Positions 37,155 through 46,307 of a stretch of 64,000 nt of DNA are shown one piece after another. The position numbers were made by a program, and so were the translations under genes. The stretch's first letter is position 1. Each line of letters opens with the position of its first letter. The DNA is taken from contig NZ_JAKKIE010000011.1 in the NCBI RefSeq assembly GCF_021742065.1, forward strand, positions 13,740 through 77,739. Reading direction: 5' to 3'. This stretch comes from Rhizorhapis sp. SPR117 (lineage in GTDB: Bacteria; Pseudomonadota; Alphaproteobacteria; Sphingomonadales; Sphingomonadaceae). A model generated the notes under the pieces. The model worked only from the letters and a program-made list of their open reading frames with translations, was not told the origin of the DNA and made no database searches.

Positions 37155-38609
37155 TCATGCCGCGCATTCCCGCGCCACGGTAACATCGTCGAAGGGCAGA
37201 ACGCGCTGATTTTCTCCGGCTCCTACGATTTGCCCCTGCTCATGGCCTTTGCCCGCCAGCAAAACGATGTCGTCCGCACCTGCCTGTGTAATTGCAGCGG
37301 CGATAGCTTCCCGCCGTCCGCCGATTTCAATCGCGCCCGGCGCTGCCGCCATGATCGCCTTGCGGATGGCGGCAGGGTCTTCCGATCGGGGATTGTCGTC
37401 AGTCACGATGACATAGTCGGCAAGCTCCACCGCGACCTTGCCCATTTCCGCGCGCTTGCCGGTATCACGGTCGCCCCCGGCCCCGAAAACGACAATAAGA
37501 CGGCCCCTGGTGTGCGGACGAAGCGCCTTGATCGCGGCGTTCAGGCCATCGGGCGTGTGCGCATAATCGACATAAATGGGCGCACCAGCCTTGCTTATGG
37601 CCGCGCGCTCCAAACGCCCGCGCACCGGCTGAAGACGCTCCAGACAGTCGAAAATCTCTTCCAGCTTTCCGCCCGTCGCCAAAACAAGTGCAGCAGCGGT
37701 CAACGCATTGGCCGCCTGATACGCGCCGATCAAGGGCAGGTTGACACGATGTGTCTTGCTCTCCGCCTCGATCATCAGCACCTGACCCAAATGGGTAGGC
37801 GTGCGCGATAAAAGTTGCAGCGTTTCACCCGCTTCACCAATGGTCCAAATGATCAGACCGCGCTTTTTCGCTCGTTCAATAACATCGTTCGACCGCGCAT
37901 CATCGGCCCAGATGACAGCAGCGGCACCCGGTTCGACCACCTCTTCGAACAGCCGCATCTTGGCTTCGAAATAGCTGTCCATGTCGCCGTGATAATCCAG
38001 ATGATCGCGGCTCAAATTGGTAAAAGCCGCCGCCTGAACCGGCAGACCCTCGGTCCGGTATTGCGCAAGTCCATGGCTGGACGCTTCAAACGCGGCGTGA
38101 GTAATGCCTTCACGGCTAAGGCCCGACATGTTGGATAAAAAGGTCACAATGTCGGGGGTAGTCAGGCCGGTGGACACCTGATCCACCGATGTCGTGACGC
38201 CCAGCGTACCGATAGAGGCCGCTTTTTCACCCATCATGCGCCAGATTTGCCGGGTCAGTTCAACCGTCGACGTCTTGCCGTTGGTGCCGGTGACCGCGAC
38301 AACCGTCTTGGGGAAGGGCGCAAAAAATTTTGCGGCCAGTTGCGCGAACAGGCGGCGCGGGCAATCGTCGGCCAAATGAGCCGCACCTTTTACCTCCGCC
38401 TGCCGTCGGGCGACGACGGCAACGGCGCCTGCTGCAATGGCGTCATCTATAAAGTCCTCACCATTGAAGCGAGCACCCTCAAAGGCGCCGAATACCGTAC
38501 CAGGCGCGACCTTGCGATGATCGATGGCAAAGCCCGTCACGACGCTGTCCTGTACATCGCCAGACACGTCCCCAACAATCCGGCCGCCCGCAATCTGGCC
38601 AAGGCGCAT
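37155..38609 (-). CDS. murE: UDP-N-acetylmuramoyl-tripeptide synthetase (meso-diaminopimelate adding)
   Basis: 484 residues. ATP loop GTNGKTST at 108-115; TNLSRDHLDYHGDM and VDYAHTPDGLNAA are conserved. The motif DDNPRSEDP contains the DNPR signature for meso-diaminopimelate, so the peptidoglycan is expected to be of the DAP type. The ATG at 38609 overlaps the TAA of ftsI by one base and has AAGGAGGGGG just upstream; nine more residues upstream in frame are unlikely. Confidence 0.97.
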   Translation of the reverse strand: MRLGQIAGGRIVGDVSGDVQDSVVTGFAIDHRKVAPGTVFGAFEGARFNGEDFIDDAIAAGAVAVVARRQAEVKGAAHLADDCPRRLFAQLAAKFFAPFPKTVVAVTGTNGKTSTVELTRQIWRMMGEKAASIGTLGVTTSVDQVSTGLTTPDIVTFLSNMSGLSREGITHAAFEASSHGLAQYRTEGLPVQAAAFTNLSRDHLDYHGDMDSYFEAKMRLFEEVVEPGAAAVIWADDARSNDVIERAKKRGLIIWTIGEAGETLQLLSRTPTHLGQVLMIEAESKTHRVNLPLIGAYQAANALTAAALVLATGGKLEEIFDCLERLQPVRGRLERAAISKAGAPIYVDYAHTPDGLNAAIKALRPHTRGRLIVVFGAGGDRDTGKRAEMGKVAVELADYVIVTDDNPRSEDPAAIRKAIMAAAPGAIEIGGRREAIAAAITQAGADDIVLLAGKGHEQGQIVGAGENQRVLPFDDVTVARECAA

Positions 38610-40309
38610 TATTCTTCCCCCTCCTTGGGTTTCCACAGCAAGGGCATGAGTTCCGAAATATCCACATCACGGTTCAGGTCGGGATAGACGCCCAGCATCG
38701 GGCCAGCTCGTTCGATCACTTTCTTCACGATCGGGGCGGACGTCCAGGCCGCCGTGCGCAGACCAAACGTCTCTGGCGTTCCTTTGGGTTCGTCCAGCAT
38801 GGTCAGGACGATATATTTCGGATTTTCCATCGGGAAGGCGGCGGCAAATGTCGTCACGAGTGAACTTCTTGCATATCCGCCCTGAAATGGCTTTTCAGCC
38901 GAACCCGTCTTGCCGCCGACCCGAAATCCTTTCGCATCGGCGCTTCTCCCTGTACCGGCTGCCACGATCATACGCAACAATTGCCGCATCCTCGCACTGG
39001 TCGCGGCGGTAAAAACCCGGCGTCCCTTGGCCGCTTCCCCATCCTGCACCTTTTGTATCGTCGCCGGGCGCCAGATCCCGCCATTGACGAGCGCCGCATA
39101 GGCACTGGCAAGGTGCAGCGGCGTGACCGCAATGCCATGGCCATAGGACACCGTCATATTGGTAAGCCGCCCCCAACTCGCCGGCCAGATGGTCGAACCA
39201 CGCTCCATCAGTTCGATAGATGGGCGGCGATCGAATTCCAGCTTGCGGAATATATCCTGCATCCGTTGAGGGCCCATGTCATCGGCAATCCGGGCAGTCG
39301 CGATATTGGAGCTGTGCACCAGTGTTTCAGGCACATTGAGCCACCGCTTCATCGGGTGGTCGTCTCGAATATGAAAACCGCCAATGGCAAGCGGTTTGGT
39401 CGCATCGTAGCGCTTGTTCATTGAGGTAACGACGCCCGCATCCATGGCCGCCCCGATGGAAACCGGTTTGAAGGTCGATCCCAGTTCATAGACCGCCTGC
39501 GTCACGTCATTGCGACGGGCCTCCATGTTGCCCTTGCGCAGCTTGTTGGGGTTGAACACCGGCAGTGATGCCATCGCAATCACTTCACCCGTGTTGACGT
39601 CGAGGATCAGGCCAGCGCCACCCAGGGCGCGATGCGCTTTCATCCCGGAATAGAGTTCGCTTTCCAGCGCGGCCTGTACCCGGCTGTCAATGGACAGAGC
39701 AAGTGGCGTCGAACGCAACTTTTCATCTGTCAATCGCTTGTCGAAGGCGCGCTCGACACCCATTGCACCCTTGCCGTCGCGATTAACAAATCCCAGCACA
39801 TGGGCGGCCAGCGTGCGCTGCGGATAAAGTCGGTCCTTCTCCCGCGGAAATTCGATGGCGATTTCGCCAAGTGCATTGACCGCGCTCACCTCTTCGGGAA
39901 GCGCACGGGTACGCAAATAGGTAAACCGCGCCTTGCTGGTCAGCTTGGCATAAAATCGGGCAACAGATTCATCGGGGAAAATGTCATGAAGGTTTTTGGC
40001 AAGTTGCATGGGATCGCCCAGCAGCACCCTGGGCCGGACAGCGATCGAATAGGCATCCATCGTTCGCGCCAATGGCACGCCATTACGGTCTACAATATCC
40101 GCCCGCATCGGAATCAGGCTGACCGGCCCGTGCCGCCCGTGCGCTGCATCGGCAAAAAGGCCCAACCATAGCAATCGCCCACCCACCAACATGATGGCGG
40201 CGAGGAACAGCAGAAGAAGAAGCATCAGGCGGTAATGCGCAACGGCCGTCAACTGATAGCGCTGACTGGCCGTTCTTACTCGTTCGGGACGCGCGACGAG
40301 CGTCGTCAT
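38609..40309 (-). CDS. ftsI: division-specific peptidoglycan transpeptidase FtsI (PBP3)
   Basis: 566 residues. One membrane helix (about 25-50) anchors a periplasmic pedestal domain and a transpeptidase domain with S278-T-F-K281, S333-S-N335 and K467-T-G469, the three active-site motifs in correct spacing. Works with FtsW in septal wall synthesis. The first ATG overlaps the stop of ftsL by 4 nt. Confidence 0.96.
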   Translation of the reverse strand: MTTLVARPERVRTASQRYQLTAVAHYRLMLLLLLFLAAIMLVGGRLLWLGLFADAAHGRHGPVSLIPMRADIVDRNGVPLARTMDAYSIAVRPRVLLGDPMQLAKNLHDIFPDESVARFYAKLTSKARFTYLRTRALPEEVSAVNALGEIAIEFPREKDRLYPQRTLAAHVLGFVNRDGKGAMGVERAFDKRLTDEKLRSTPLALSIDSRVQAALESELYSGMKAHRALGGAGLILDVNTGEVIAMASLPVFNPNKLRKGNMEARRNDVTQAVYELGSTFKPVSIGAAMDAGVVTSMNKRYDATKPLAIGGFHIRDDHPMKRWLNVPETLVHSSNIATARIADDMGPQRMQDIFRKLEFDRRPSIELMERGSTIWPASWGRLTNMTVSYGHGIAVTPLHLASAYAALVNGGIWRPATIQKVQDGEAAKGRRVFTAATSARMRQLLRMIVAAGTGRSADAKGFRVGGKTGSAEKPFQGGYARSSLVTTFAAAFPMENPKYIVLTMLDEPKGTPETFGLRTAAWTSAPIVKKVIERAGPMLGVYPDLNRDVDISELMPLLWKPKEGEE

Positions 40310-40917
40310 CGGCGCATCATCCTCCCATTCTCCCGCGCTGCAAGGCGGGCAATGTCACCCAATGTATGATCATCCAGCAATGTTTGCTCCAACATCGCCA
40401 TGCGCTCAACACGCCGCGGTTCAGGCGCGACCCGCGCCGAAGCCGTACGAACAATCCCTGGCTCGGCTTTCTCTTCCGATGGCCGCGCAACCGCAGCGGG
40501 TTCGTGTACCTGCGCAGCGGCCGGAGCGACAGCCGGTTTTGCGACTGCGGCGGGCAGATCGTCATCCGTTTCCACCATGGCGGTCATGACAGGCGCTGCG
40601 ACATAACCGGGGTGGCCGGGGGCTATGCCGTCAAGGCTGGCCAGCGCCTTTTCGCCGTTCAGATATTGCGCGACAGTCGGCGTTGAGAAACGGAAATTCT
40701 CATTATTCCAACGTTCCAGTTGTCGGAGACTGGCGCGCGCCCCGAATTCGGTTTCCAGATAACGCATGTCCCGTTTCGTCGACAGGATCTGCGCTTCGAC
40801 GCGCGCCAGTTCTGTCCGCTCCGATGCGACCCGGAGGGAGACCAGATAGACGGCAATGGCACCAAGAGCCACCAGCAGCACCCAGAAAATGCTTTGCAGA
40901 CGTTTGACCGCGATCAT
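40306..40917 (-). CDS. ftsL: FtsL-like cell division protein
   Basis: 203 residues; one membrane helix near the N-terminus (about 10-29, [19 protein letters not shown]) and a coiled-coil periplasmic segment (about 33-75) with [20 protein letters not shown]. This layout and the position between rsmH and ftsI identify FtsL, which activates FtsWI. It is longer than the 120-residue E. coli protein owing to an Ala/Pro-rich periplasmic tail ending [15 protein letters not shown], a feature of alphaproteobacterial relatives. The start at 40917 overlaps the rsmH stop (ATGA). Confidence 0.82.
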   Translation of the reverse strand: MIAVKRLQSIFWVLLVALGAIAVYLVSLRVASERTELARVEAQILSTKRDMRYLETEFGARASLRQLERWNNENFRFSTPTVAQYLNGEKALASLDGIAPGHPGYVAAPVMTAMVETDDDLPAAVAKPAVAPAAAQVHEPAAVARPSEEKAEPGIVRTASARVAPEPRRVERMAMLEQTLLDDHTLGDIARLAARENGRMMRR

Positions 40918-41858
40918 TGTCCTGTTCTCCATGCTGAAGCCGCTGTGCGCACCGCGCTGCGCAAAGTGGCCGACCGCGCGCGCGGATTGACTGAAATTTC
41001 CCTGTCGCCCGCGCGAACTGCCTTCGCGGGCTTTTCGAAGCTGACTGATGGCAGGTCGTCATTGACCGGACGATGCCGTGATCCAGCCCCTTCACTGCCG
41101 CTCCGGCGGCGCAGGAACTGCTTCACGATCCGGTCCTCCAAACTGTGAAAGGTGACGACTGCCAGCCGGCCGCCCGGTTCCAGCACGGCTTCGGCCGCCT
41201 CAAGCCCCTTTTCCAACTCATCCAGCTCACCGTTCAGATAGATTCGGATCGCCTGGAACGTGCGGGTTGCCGGGTCCTTCTTGTCGCCTGCGCGATACCC
41301 CACGGCCTTGCGGACCACAGCTGCCAACTCGCCTGTGCGGCTGAGCGGACGCGCTTCAACGATGAAACGGGCGATACGGCGGGACCGATGCTCCTCCCCG
41401 TAGCGATAGATGACATCCGCTATGTCTTGTTCAGAAGCGGTGTTGAGGAAATCCGCGGCACTTTCTCCCGCTTGGCTCATCCGCATGTCCAGCGGACCAT
41501 CCGCCTGAAAGGAAAAACCACGTTCGGCCCGGTCAAGCTGCATTGAAGAAACGCCGATATCGAGCGTGACGCCCGAAACCCTGGCAACGCCCCGCTCCTC
41601 CAGCAGCCGTTCCATATTGGAAAAACAGCCTTCGATCAGTGTGAGCGCACCCGGATGGGCCGCGGCAAGCGGCTGTCCTTCCGCTATGGCGTCAGGATCG
41701 CGGTCAAAGGCAAAAACCTGCGCCCCCCGATGAACCATCGCCATGCTGTATCCGCCAGCGCCAAATGTGCCATCGACATGAATTTCGCCTGGAACAATGG
41801 CGAGTGCATCAAGCACTTCATCCAGCAGAACAGGAATATGCGGCGCCGCAGAGATCAT
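40914..41858 (-). CDS. rsmH: 16S rRNA (cytosine(1402)-N(4))-methyltransferase
   Basis: 314 residues. The N-terminus [13 protein letters not shown], the SAM site [41 protein letters not shown] and [14 protein letters not shown] are all family hallmarks. It methylates N4 of C1402 in 16S rRNA. Start at 41858 overlaps the mraZ stop by 4 nt. Second gene of the dcw cluster. Confidence 0.98.
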   Translation of the reverse strand: MISAAPHIPVLLDEVLDALAIVPGEIHVDGTFGAGGYSMAMVHRGAQVFAFDRDPDAIAEGQPLAAAHPGALTLIEGCFSNMERLLEERGVARVSGVTLDIGVSSMQLDRAERGFSFQADGPLDMRMSQAGESAADFLNTASEQDIADVIYRYGEEHRSRRIARFIVEARPLSRTGELAAVVRKAVGYRAGDKKDPATRTFQAIRIYLNGELDELEKGLEAAEAVLEPGGRLAVVTFHSLEDRIVKQFLRRRSGSEGAGSRHRPVNDDLPSVSFEKPAKAVRAGDREISVNPRARSATLRSAVRTAASAWRTGQ

Positions 41859-42367
41859 TTCGACCCCCGCACATTTTTGGGGTTCTTTTCCCATTCTTCC
41901 AGAGCGAATTCGGCGGCCAGTTTCAGCGCATCATAAACACCGTCGGTGGCGATCAGGGCATGGGGATTCCACAATTCGAAATAGTCGCCCGAACCATTGA
42001 TGAAGACGATGTCCTCAATCCCGCATAATTTCTTGAGAAAGGGAGAAATGAAGAAGCGGCCGCCTTCATCGAACGGCACATCCTCCAACAGGCCGAATTT
42101 GCGCTGCATCGCCGCCGCGCGACTATACCCCTCGCCCCGGGCCGACGCGAGTTGCTCCTCGCGATCGATGTCGGCGCGCATGGCCTGCTGATAGCTGTGA
42201 CCAAAACCGATGACGCAATTGAAATCTTCATGCTTGGTAAGGCAAAGGCGGTTCTGGCCGCCACTGCTGGCCTGAACGACATGGCGCATGGATGCAGGGA
42301 TGGAAAAACGGCCCTTGCCGTCCATCGCGGTAAATGCAGGACCGGAATATAACCCGACTTCCAACAT
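41855..42367 (-). CDS. mraZ: transcriptional regulator MraZ
   Basis: 170 residues with two SpoVT/AbrB-like halves: [20 protein letters not shown] in the first and [21 protein letters not shown] in the second. MraZ represses its own dcw operon by binding spaced TGGG-type repeats; four such repeats lie about 140 nt upstream. The start at 42367 is preferred (GGGCAGGCGAG upstream); an ATG nine codons earlier is possible. First gene of the dcw cluster, overlapping rsmH by 4 nt. Confidence 0.95.
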   Translation of the reverse strand: MLEVGLYSGPAFTAMDGKGRFSIPASMRHVVQASSGGQNRLCLTKHEDFNCVIGFGHSYQQAMRADIDREEQLASARGEGYSRAAAMQRKFGLLEDVPFDEGGRFFISPFLKKLCGIEDIVFINGSGDYFELWNPHALIATDGVYDALKLAAEFALEEWEKNPKNVRGSK

Positions 42368-42733
42368 TTGCTCGCCTGCCCCTTTAATCGCCAAGGCCAG
42401 ACTCGTCCGTTCCAGGAAGCAGCCTCATTGCCGCCCCCAGGGTTCACAAAATCGCATACGGCGTGCCTGCCCCAATAGAAGTAAAGTCTATCAGGGGACG
42501 GCATGGGAATAAAGGGGATAATTTGGGATTTTATGGGAAATTGTGATAAAACGAGCAAATTCGGCAGCTATTATTTAGACATCTTCCGAATAAACATGCA
42601 TTTGTTTCCATTATGTTCCCAATAGAGTGCAATATTCCCACGAGGCGACTCGATTTACCCAATCGATCCCACGCTTTCCCAGCCGTGGACAGCACATCAC
42701 TCTTGAACAATTATCCTGCCAAACAGGCGGGTA
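42368..42733. other. mraZ upstream intergenic region
   Basis: 366 nt with no convincing ORF. It contains the MraZ boxes and is AT-rich between about 42480 and 42640. Two further TCCCA words (42617 and 42636) occur farther upstream. It should hold the main dcw promoter, but I could not place -35/-10 elements with confidence. Confidence 0.5.
42504..42538. promoter_or_regulatory. four phased MraZ-box repeats upstream of mraZ
   Basis: On the plus strand TGGGA (42504), GGGGA (42514), TGGGA (42524) and TGGGA (42534) recur at exactly 10-bp intervals, each separated by an AT-rich 5-nt spacer. The known MraZ operator is TGGGN repeats with 5-nt spacers upstream of mraZ. The repeats read opposite to mraZ transcription. 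Confidence 0.8.
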
Positions 42734-43102
42734 TCAAGGTTCACGATCCATCGGTTTTTTAAGGGCGGGATTTGGCTTAAGATCGGGCACGACCTGGCCA
42801 GGAACATTCTTGTCCTGTTCGGGTGCCGTCGCCTTCTCCGGCTGAGGCGGAGTCACACCCAGTTCGGCCAGAGGTTCCGGCGCTGGCGAAGGTGCAGAGT
42901 CTGGAGCAGTCGCTACCGTATTGTCGGTCACCACAAGTTGTGGTGGAGCGCCATCGGCAGCAGTCGCCGCTACATCGTCATCCACACCGGCTTTTTGAAT
43001 GACGATATTGGCCAGCCCGACAAGCAGAACGACACCCGCCAGACCGGTAAGCCCGATCTGAATCCGCTGCATGGCTTCCTTCCGGTGGCTATCGGGCATC
43101 AT
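42734..43102 (-). CDS. hypothetical single-pass membrane protein
   Basis: 122 residues. A short basic N-terminus (SHRKEAMQRIQ) is followed by one hydrophobic segment (about 16-35, IGLTGLAGVVLLVGLANIVI) and then a low-complexity tail rich in Pro, Ala and acidic residues, ending NPALKKPMDREP. It is likely anchored in the inner membrane with the tail in the periplasm, or an uncleaved secreted protein. I recognise no domain. AAAGG precedes the ATG at 43102; Met11 is an alternative start. It sits between cysK and mraZ on the same strand. Confidence 0.65.
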   Translation of the reverse strand: MMPDSHRKEAMQRIQIGLTGLAGVVLLVGLANIVIQKAGVDDDVAATAADGAPPQLVVTDNTVATAPDSAPSPAPEPLAELGVTPPQPEKATAPEQDKNVPGQVVPDLKPNPALKKPMDREP

Positions 43103-43143
43103 GTGAGCCTTTCTTCATGCTCAGCGGGCACAGACAGGAACGT

Positions 43144-44139
43144 TCAGTCCTTCTTCTCCAGCCAGGGAAAGACCGTCAAGCCCTTCTGTTCCAGCCATTC
43201 CCGGTTATATAGGGTGGAAAGATAACGAAAACCCGTATCGGCAAGGATCGTCACGATCCGCTTGCCCGGCCCCAGTTCCCGTGCCAGCTCTATTGCGCCA
43301 GCAACATTAATGCCCGACGACAGCCCAAGGCACAGTCCTTCGTCAGCCAGCAGCGCCCGAACCTGTTCCAGTCCTTCCTCATCGGAAATACGAAACTGTG
43401 TATCGATCGGCGCGCCTTCCAGATTGGCCGTTACGCGCCCCTGCCCGATCCCCTCGGCCACGGATGTCCCTTCGGCTTTCAACTCGCCATGTGCATAATA
43501 ATTATAAAGAGCCGCGCCATGAGGATCGCTTAGCGCGATGGTGACGTTTTCATCCTTGGCTTTCAGACCCAGACCGACGCCCGCTATCGTGCCGCCGGTG
43601 CCTGCCGCACATGTGAATCCGTCGATACGCCCCTCCATCTGCGCCCAGATTTCCTCTGCCGTGCCACAGATATGTGCCTTGCGATTGGCGATATTGTCGA
43701 ACTGATTGGCCCAGATTGCTCCCGCGGTCTCTTCCGCAATACGCCGGGATGTGTGCACGAAATGGCCCGGATTGGAATAGGGAGCAGCAGGCACCGTAAC
43801 CAGTTCGGCGCCAAGCGCGCGCAACGTATCCATTTTTTCCCGGCTTTGCGTTTCGGGCATGACGATGATGGTGCGATAACCTTTGGCATTGGCGACCAGC
43901 GCAAGTCCAATCCCTGTATTGCCCGCCGTCCCCTCTACAATGACGCCGCCGGGCGCAAGCTGGCCCTTTTCCTCGGCATCGTTGACAATATAGAGCGCCG
44001 CCCGATCCTTCACCGAAGCGCCGGGATTGGCGAACTCGCATTTGCCGTAAATATCGCAGCCGGTCGCTTCGGATGGCCCTTTCAGGCGCACCATCGGCGT
44101 ATTGCCGATGAGCGCGATCGTATCTTTATAGACTGTCAT
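43144..44139 (-). CDS. cysK: cysteine synthase A family protein (O-acetylserine sulfhydrylase)
   Basis: 331 residues, fold type II PLP enzyme. The PLP lysine is K44 in NPGASVKDRAA, the phosphate and substrate loop is EGTAGNTGIGLA (70-81; the usual TSGNTG has Ala for Ser), and IAGVGLGLKAK with SSGINVAGAIELA complete the pattern. Makes cysteine from O-acetylserine and sulfide. The start at 44139 gives the family N-terminus TVYKDTIALIGNTPMV. Ala in the substrate loop is frequent in this subgroup, but a different beta-substituting role cannot be excluded. Confidence 0.9.
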   Translation of the reverse strand: MTVYKDTIALIGNTPMVRLKGPSEATGCDIYGKCEFANPGASVKDRAALYIVNDAEEKGQLAPGGVIVEGTAGNTGIGLALVANAKGYRTIIVMPETQSREKMDTLRALGAELVTVPAAPYSNPGHFVHTSRRIAEETAGAIWANQFDNIANRKAHICGTAEEIWAQMEGRIDGFTCAAGTGGTIAGVGLGLKAKDENVTIALSDPHGAALYNYYAHGELKAEGTSVAEGIGQGRVTANLEGAPIDTQFRISDEEGLEQVRALLADEGLCLGLSSGINVAGAIELARELGPGKRIVTILADTGFRYLSTLYNREWLEQKGLTVFPWLEKKD

Positions 44140-44225
44140 GCCGTCTGTGTAGCGGGAGTGGTCGCCGGACGGCAAGCAAAGGAATTATGTACTGCGAAAA
44201 GTTGTGGTTGGGCAGTGCTTTGGCT

Positions 44226-44600
44226 TCATGCGGCAAGAGCGGTTTCAACGGCTTTCTGCAACTGGCGACCAAAGATCGGCTTGAACAGGACCGCGCTTGG
44301 ATGGTCGAGCTGGATACGCGCCATCGTGGCCGGTTCCCGCGACCCGGTGATAAAAATTACCTTTGCGATCCCGAGCGCATGAATGGCGAGCGCTGCATCG
44401 ACGCCGTCCTCTTCCCCTGCCAGTCGCATATCCATCAGAACCAGATCCGGCTGATGCTTTGCCGCCAATGCAACGGCATATTTGGCGGTCGCCGCTATAC
44501 CGCACACAGTCAGGTTCATGTCCTCCAACTGCATGCGAAGGCTTTCGGCGATGAGATATTCGTCATCGACGATAAGCACGGATGCTGTCGACCCACTCAT
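44226..44600 (-). CDS. single-domain response regulator (receiver)
   Basis: 124 residues, a complete receiver domain with no output domain. Asp12-Asp13 acidic pocket, phosphoacceptor Asp57 in VLMDMRL, Thr85 in VIFITGS and Lys107 in LFKPI are present. Its ATG overlaps the kinase stop by 4 nt, so it is the cognate partner of the upstream ethylene-receptor-like kinase. With no DNA-binding domain it must act by protein contact or as a phosphate relay. Confidence 0.94.
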   Translation of the reverse strand: MSGSTASVLIVDDEYLIAESLRMQLEDMNLTVCGIAATAKYAVALAAKHQPDLVLMDMRLAGEEDGVDAALAIHALGIAKVIFITGSREPATMARIQLDHPSAVLFKPIFGRQLQKAVETALAA

Positions 44601-45826
44601 GACAGCACCGGTACTGGAAGAATAATTTCTGTGATCATTCCGCCTTCCCTCCTGATGTCGATCTTGCCATTGAGCTGGTGCACCAGCCCATTGACGATTC
44701 TGGTTCCAAGACCTGTCTTGTACATGTCTTTACCGTCGGTCGAAAGCGATGCGCAACCATCATCAGCTACAGTCAACACGACCTCACCTTTCTTTTCGTT
44801 AAGCGCCAGGGTTACCGTCACATTTCCCTTACCGCCGGGAAAGGCGTGCTTTAGTGAATTTGTAACGAGTTCGGTGACGAGCAGGCCCAGCGGGATAGCA
44901 AAATCCAGATTGACGGCCAGGGTGCAGGCGTTGATCGTCAATTCAATCCCGTCATCTGCGCCACCATCTATAATATGGCCCGACAGTTCCTTCAGGAACG
45001 GCGCGATATCGAATGTCTGCAAGTCGTGAGAGGCCATAAGTTGCTGGTGCACCAGACCCAGCGCATAAATCCGCCCGCGCAATGCTTCCATAGCCTCCTT
45101 GGCCGCTGCATCGTCCAATTGGCGGGCCTGCATCATCACCATTCCGTCAATGATCTGCAGATTGTTCTTCACGCGATGATAGACTTCTCGAAGCAACAGA
45201 TCGCGTTGTTGCAGCGCAGCCGTGCGTTCATCGACCACCGCTTCCAGATCCGCCTTCGCAACGCGCAGTTCCGCCAATGTATCGATCAACCGGTCATTGG
45301 CGGTGCTAAGATCGGAAGTCCGTTCCTCGACCCGGCGTTCCAGTTCCATATTGGCGATACGAACTTTTTCCTCGCTTTCGCGGAGAAGCCGGGCCGTGCG
45401 CTCTTGTTCATCCACACGATGAGACAATTCGCGGTTGAGCAGGCCAAGCTGGGCGGGTGATGGCAACGCGAGAAGTTTCGGCACCAGCGGCCATAGCAAT
45501 ATAGCAGTTCCGACCGAAAGCACGGCGGTAGCCAGTTTGACCAGACCGTCGATACCATAAGCTGGCACCCATAGCGTAACTATCGCCATGAAATGCGTCA
45601 TGCCGCACGCAAGGATGAAACCGACAAACAGATAAAAGACCCAACGATATTCCAGGTCCGTCCGCTGACGAACGAACCAGTAAAGCGCGAGTGGAATGGA
45701 AAAATAGGCAAGCCCGATAATGGCGTCTGATACCGCGTGAAGCCAGATCAGCCCAGGTGACCAAAGCAGGCAATAGCCATGTGGAGCCAGACCGGTCGGA
45801 CTGAAGAGCCAATGCCATAGTGTCAT
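44597..45826 (-). CDS. histidine kinase with ethylene-receptor-like membrane sensor
   Basis: 409 residues. The N-terminal three-helix membrane domain matches plant ETR1: SDAIIGLAYFSIPLAL (with Asp34) in helix 1, and ILACGMTHFMAIVTLW with Cys74 and His78, the pair that in ETR1 (C65/H69) ligates Cu(I) for ethylene binding. A coiled-coil linker (about 128-205) leads to a HisKA_2/HWE-type kinase with phosphoacceptor His217 in REVYHRVKNNLQ and an ATPase domain with LLVTELVTNSLKHAF and GLGTRIVNGL. No GAF domain is seen. ATG at 45826 gives the family start. It is followed by a coupled receiver gene. Confidence 0.9.
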   Translation of the reverse strand: MTLWHWLFSPTGLAPHGYCLLWSPGLIWLHAVSDAIIGLAYFSIPLALYWFVRQRTDLEYRWVFYLFVGFILACGMTHFMAIVTLWVPAYGIDGLVKLATAVLSVGTAILLWPLVPKLLALPSPAQLGLLNRELSHRVDEQERTARLLRESEEKVRIANMELERRVEERTSDLSTANDRLIDTLAELRVAKADLEAVVDERTAALQQRDLLLREVYHRVKNNLQIIDGMVMMQARQLDDAAAKEAMEALRGRIYALGLVHQQLMASHDLQTFDIAPFLKELSGHIIDGGADDGIELTINACTLAVNLDFAIPLGLLVTELVTNSLKHAFPGGKGNVTVTLALNEKKGEVVLTVADDGCASLSTDGKDMYKTGLGTRIVNGLVHQLNGKIDIRREGGMITEIILPVPVLS

Positions 45827-46307
45827 GATCGCCCACCCCTTCGTACAAGACCGATCCACCACTGGCCCCGTCCTTTGCGGTGGCGCGCCGAGTGGTCACG
45901 TCAATTTGCTGCGATCCCCTGCCCAATCAGCCCATGCCAAATCGGACAGTCAAAGGTTGCACGCACATCTGCCAGGGTCAAGCACATGCGGTACAGGATG
46001 TAACAAACTCAATATCTTGTATCACCATTTCGGGTGGGAATTGCATATTCCTGACTCAATATAAAAAATTTGGAAAAGTAATTTTTTTCGGGAACCAATG
46101 CGCGGCGGCCTCGTTTGGGTATCTGGATAGCAAATCTTTTGCCCCCCGCTCTTGCTGTCCAAAAACATGGACCCGGAACGCTTTCTCCCCCCCCCGACGG
46201 CGTTCCGGGTTCCTACCTTTCGGGGTTCCAGCCCAAATATATTATTCATTAGACTGAAAGCCTCGCCGCTTTAAGATGCGTCGAGTTTTTCAATGAGGAC
46301 GCCTGTG
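45827..46307. other. intergenic region between kinase and entericidin gene
   Basis: 481 nt with no supported gene. It becomes AT-rich at 46005-46095 and contains a C9 run inside a hairpin (46171-46210). A 75-codon minus-strand frame here has poor composition and no ribosome binding site. Divergent promoters for the kinase unit and for the entericidin gene should be here. Confidence 0.45.
46171..46210. other. hairpin with C9 tract in the loop
   Basis: ACCCGGAACGC (46171-46181) pairs perfectly with GCGTTCCGGGT (46200-46210), enclosing an 18-nt loop that holds nine consecutive C. No T-run follows on either strand, so it is not a typical terminator. The homopolymer is unusual for this window. 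Confidence 0.6.

Noticed and set aside
46175..46204. General stress sigma (EcfG) promoter GGAAC-N-CGTT
   Set aside because: The two boxes are 21 nt apart instead of the usual 16-17 and both belong to the hairpin arms.
46022..46249. 75-codon minus-strand ORF in the kinase-entericidin gap
   Set aside because: Runs through the C9 hairpin, poor codon usage and no ribosome binding site.
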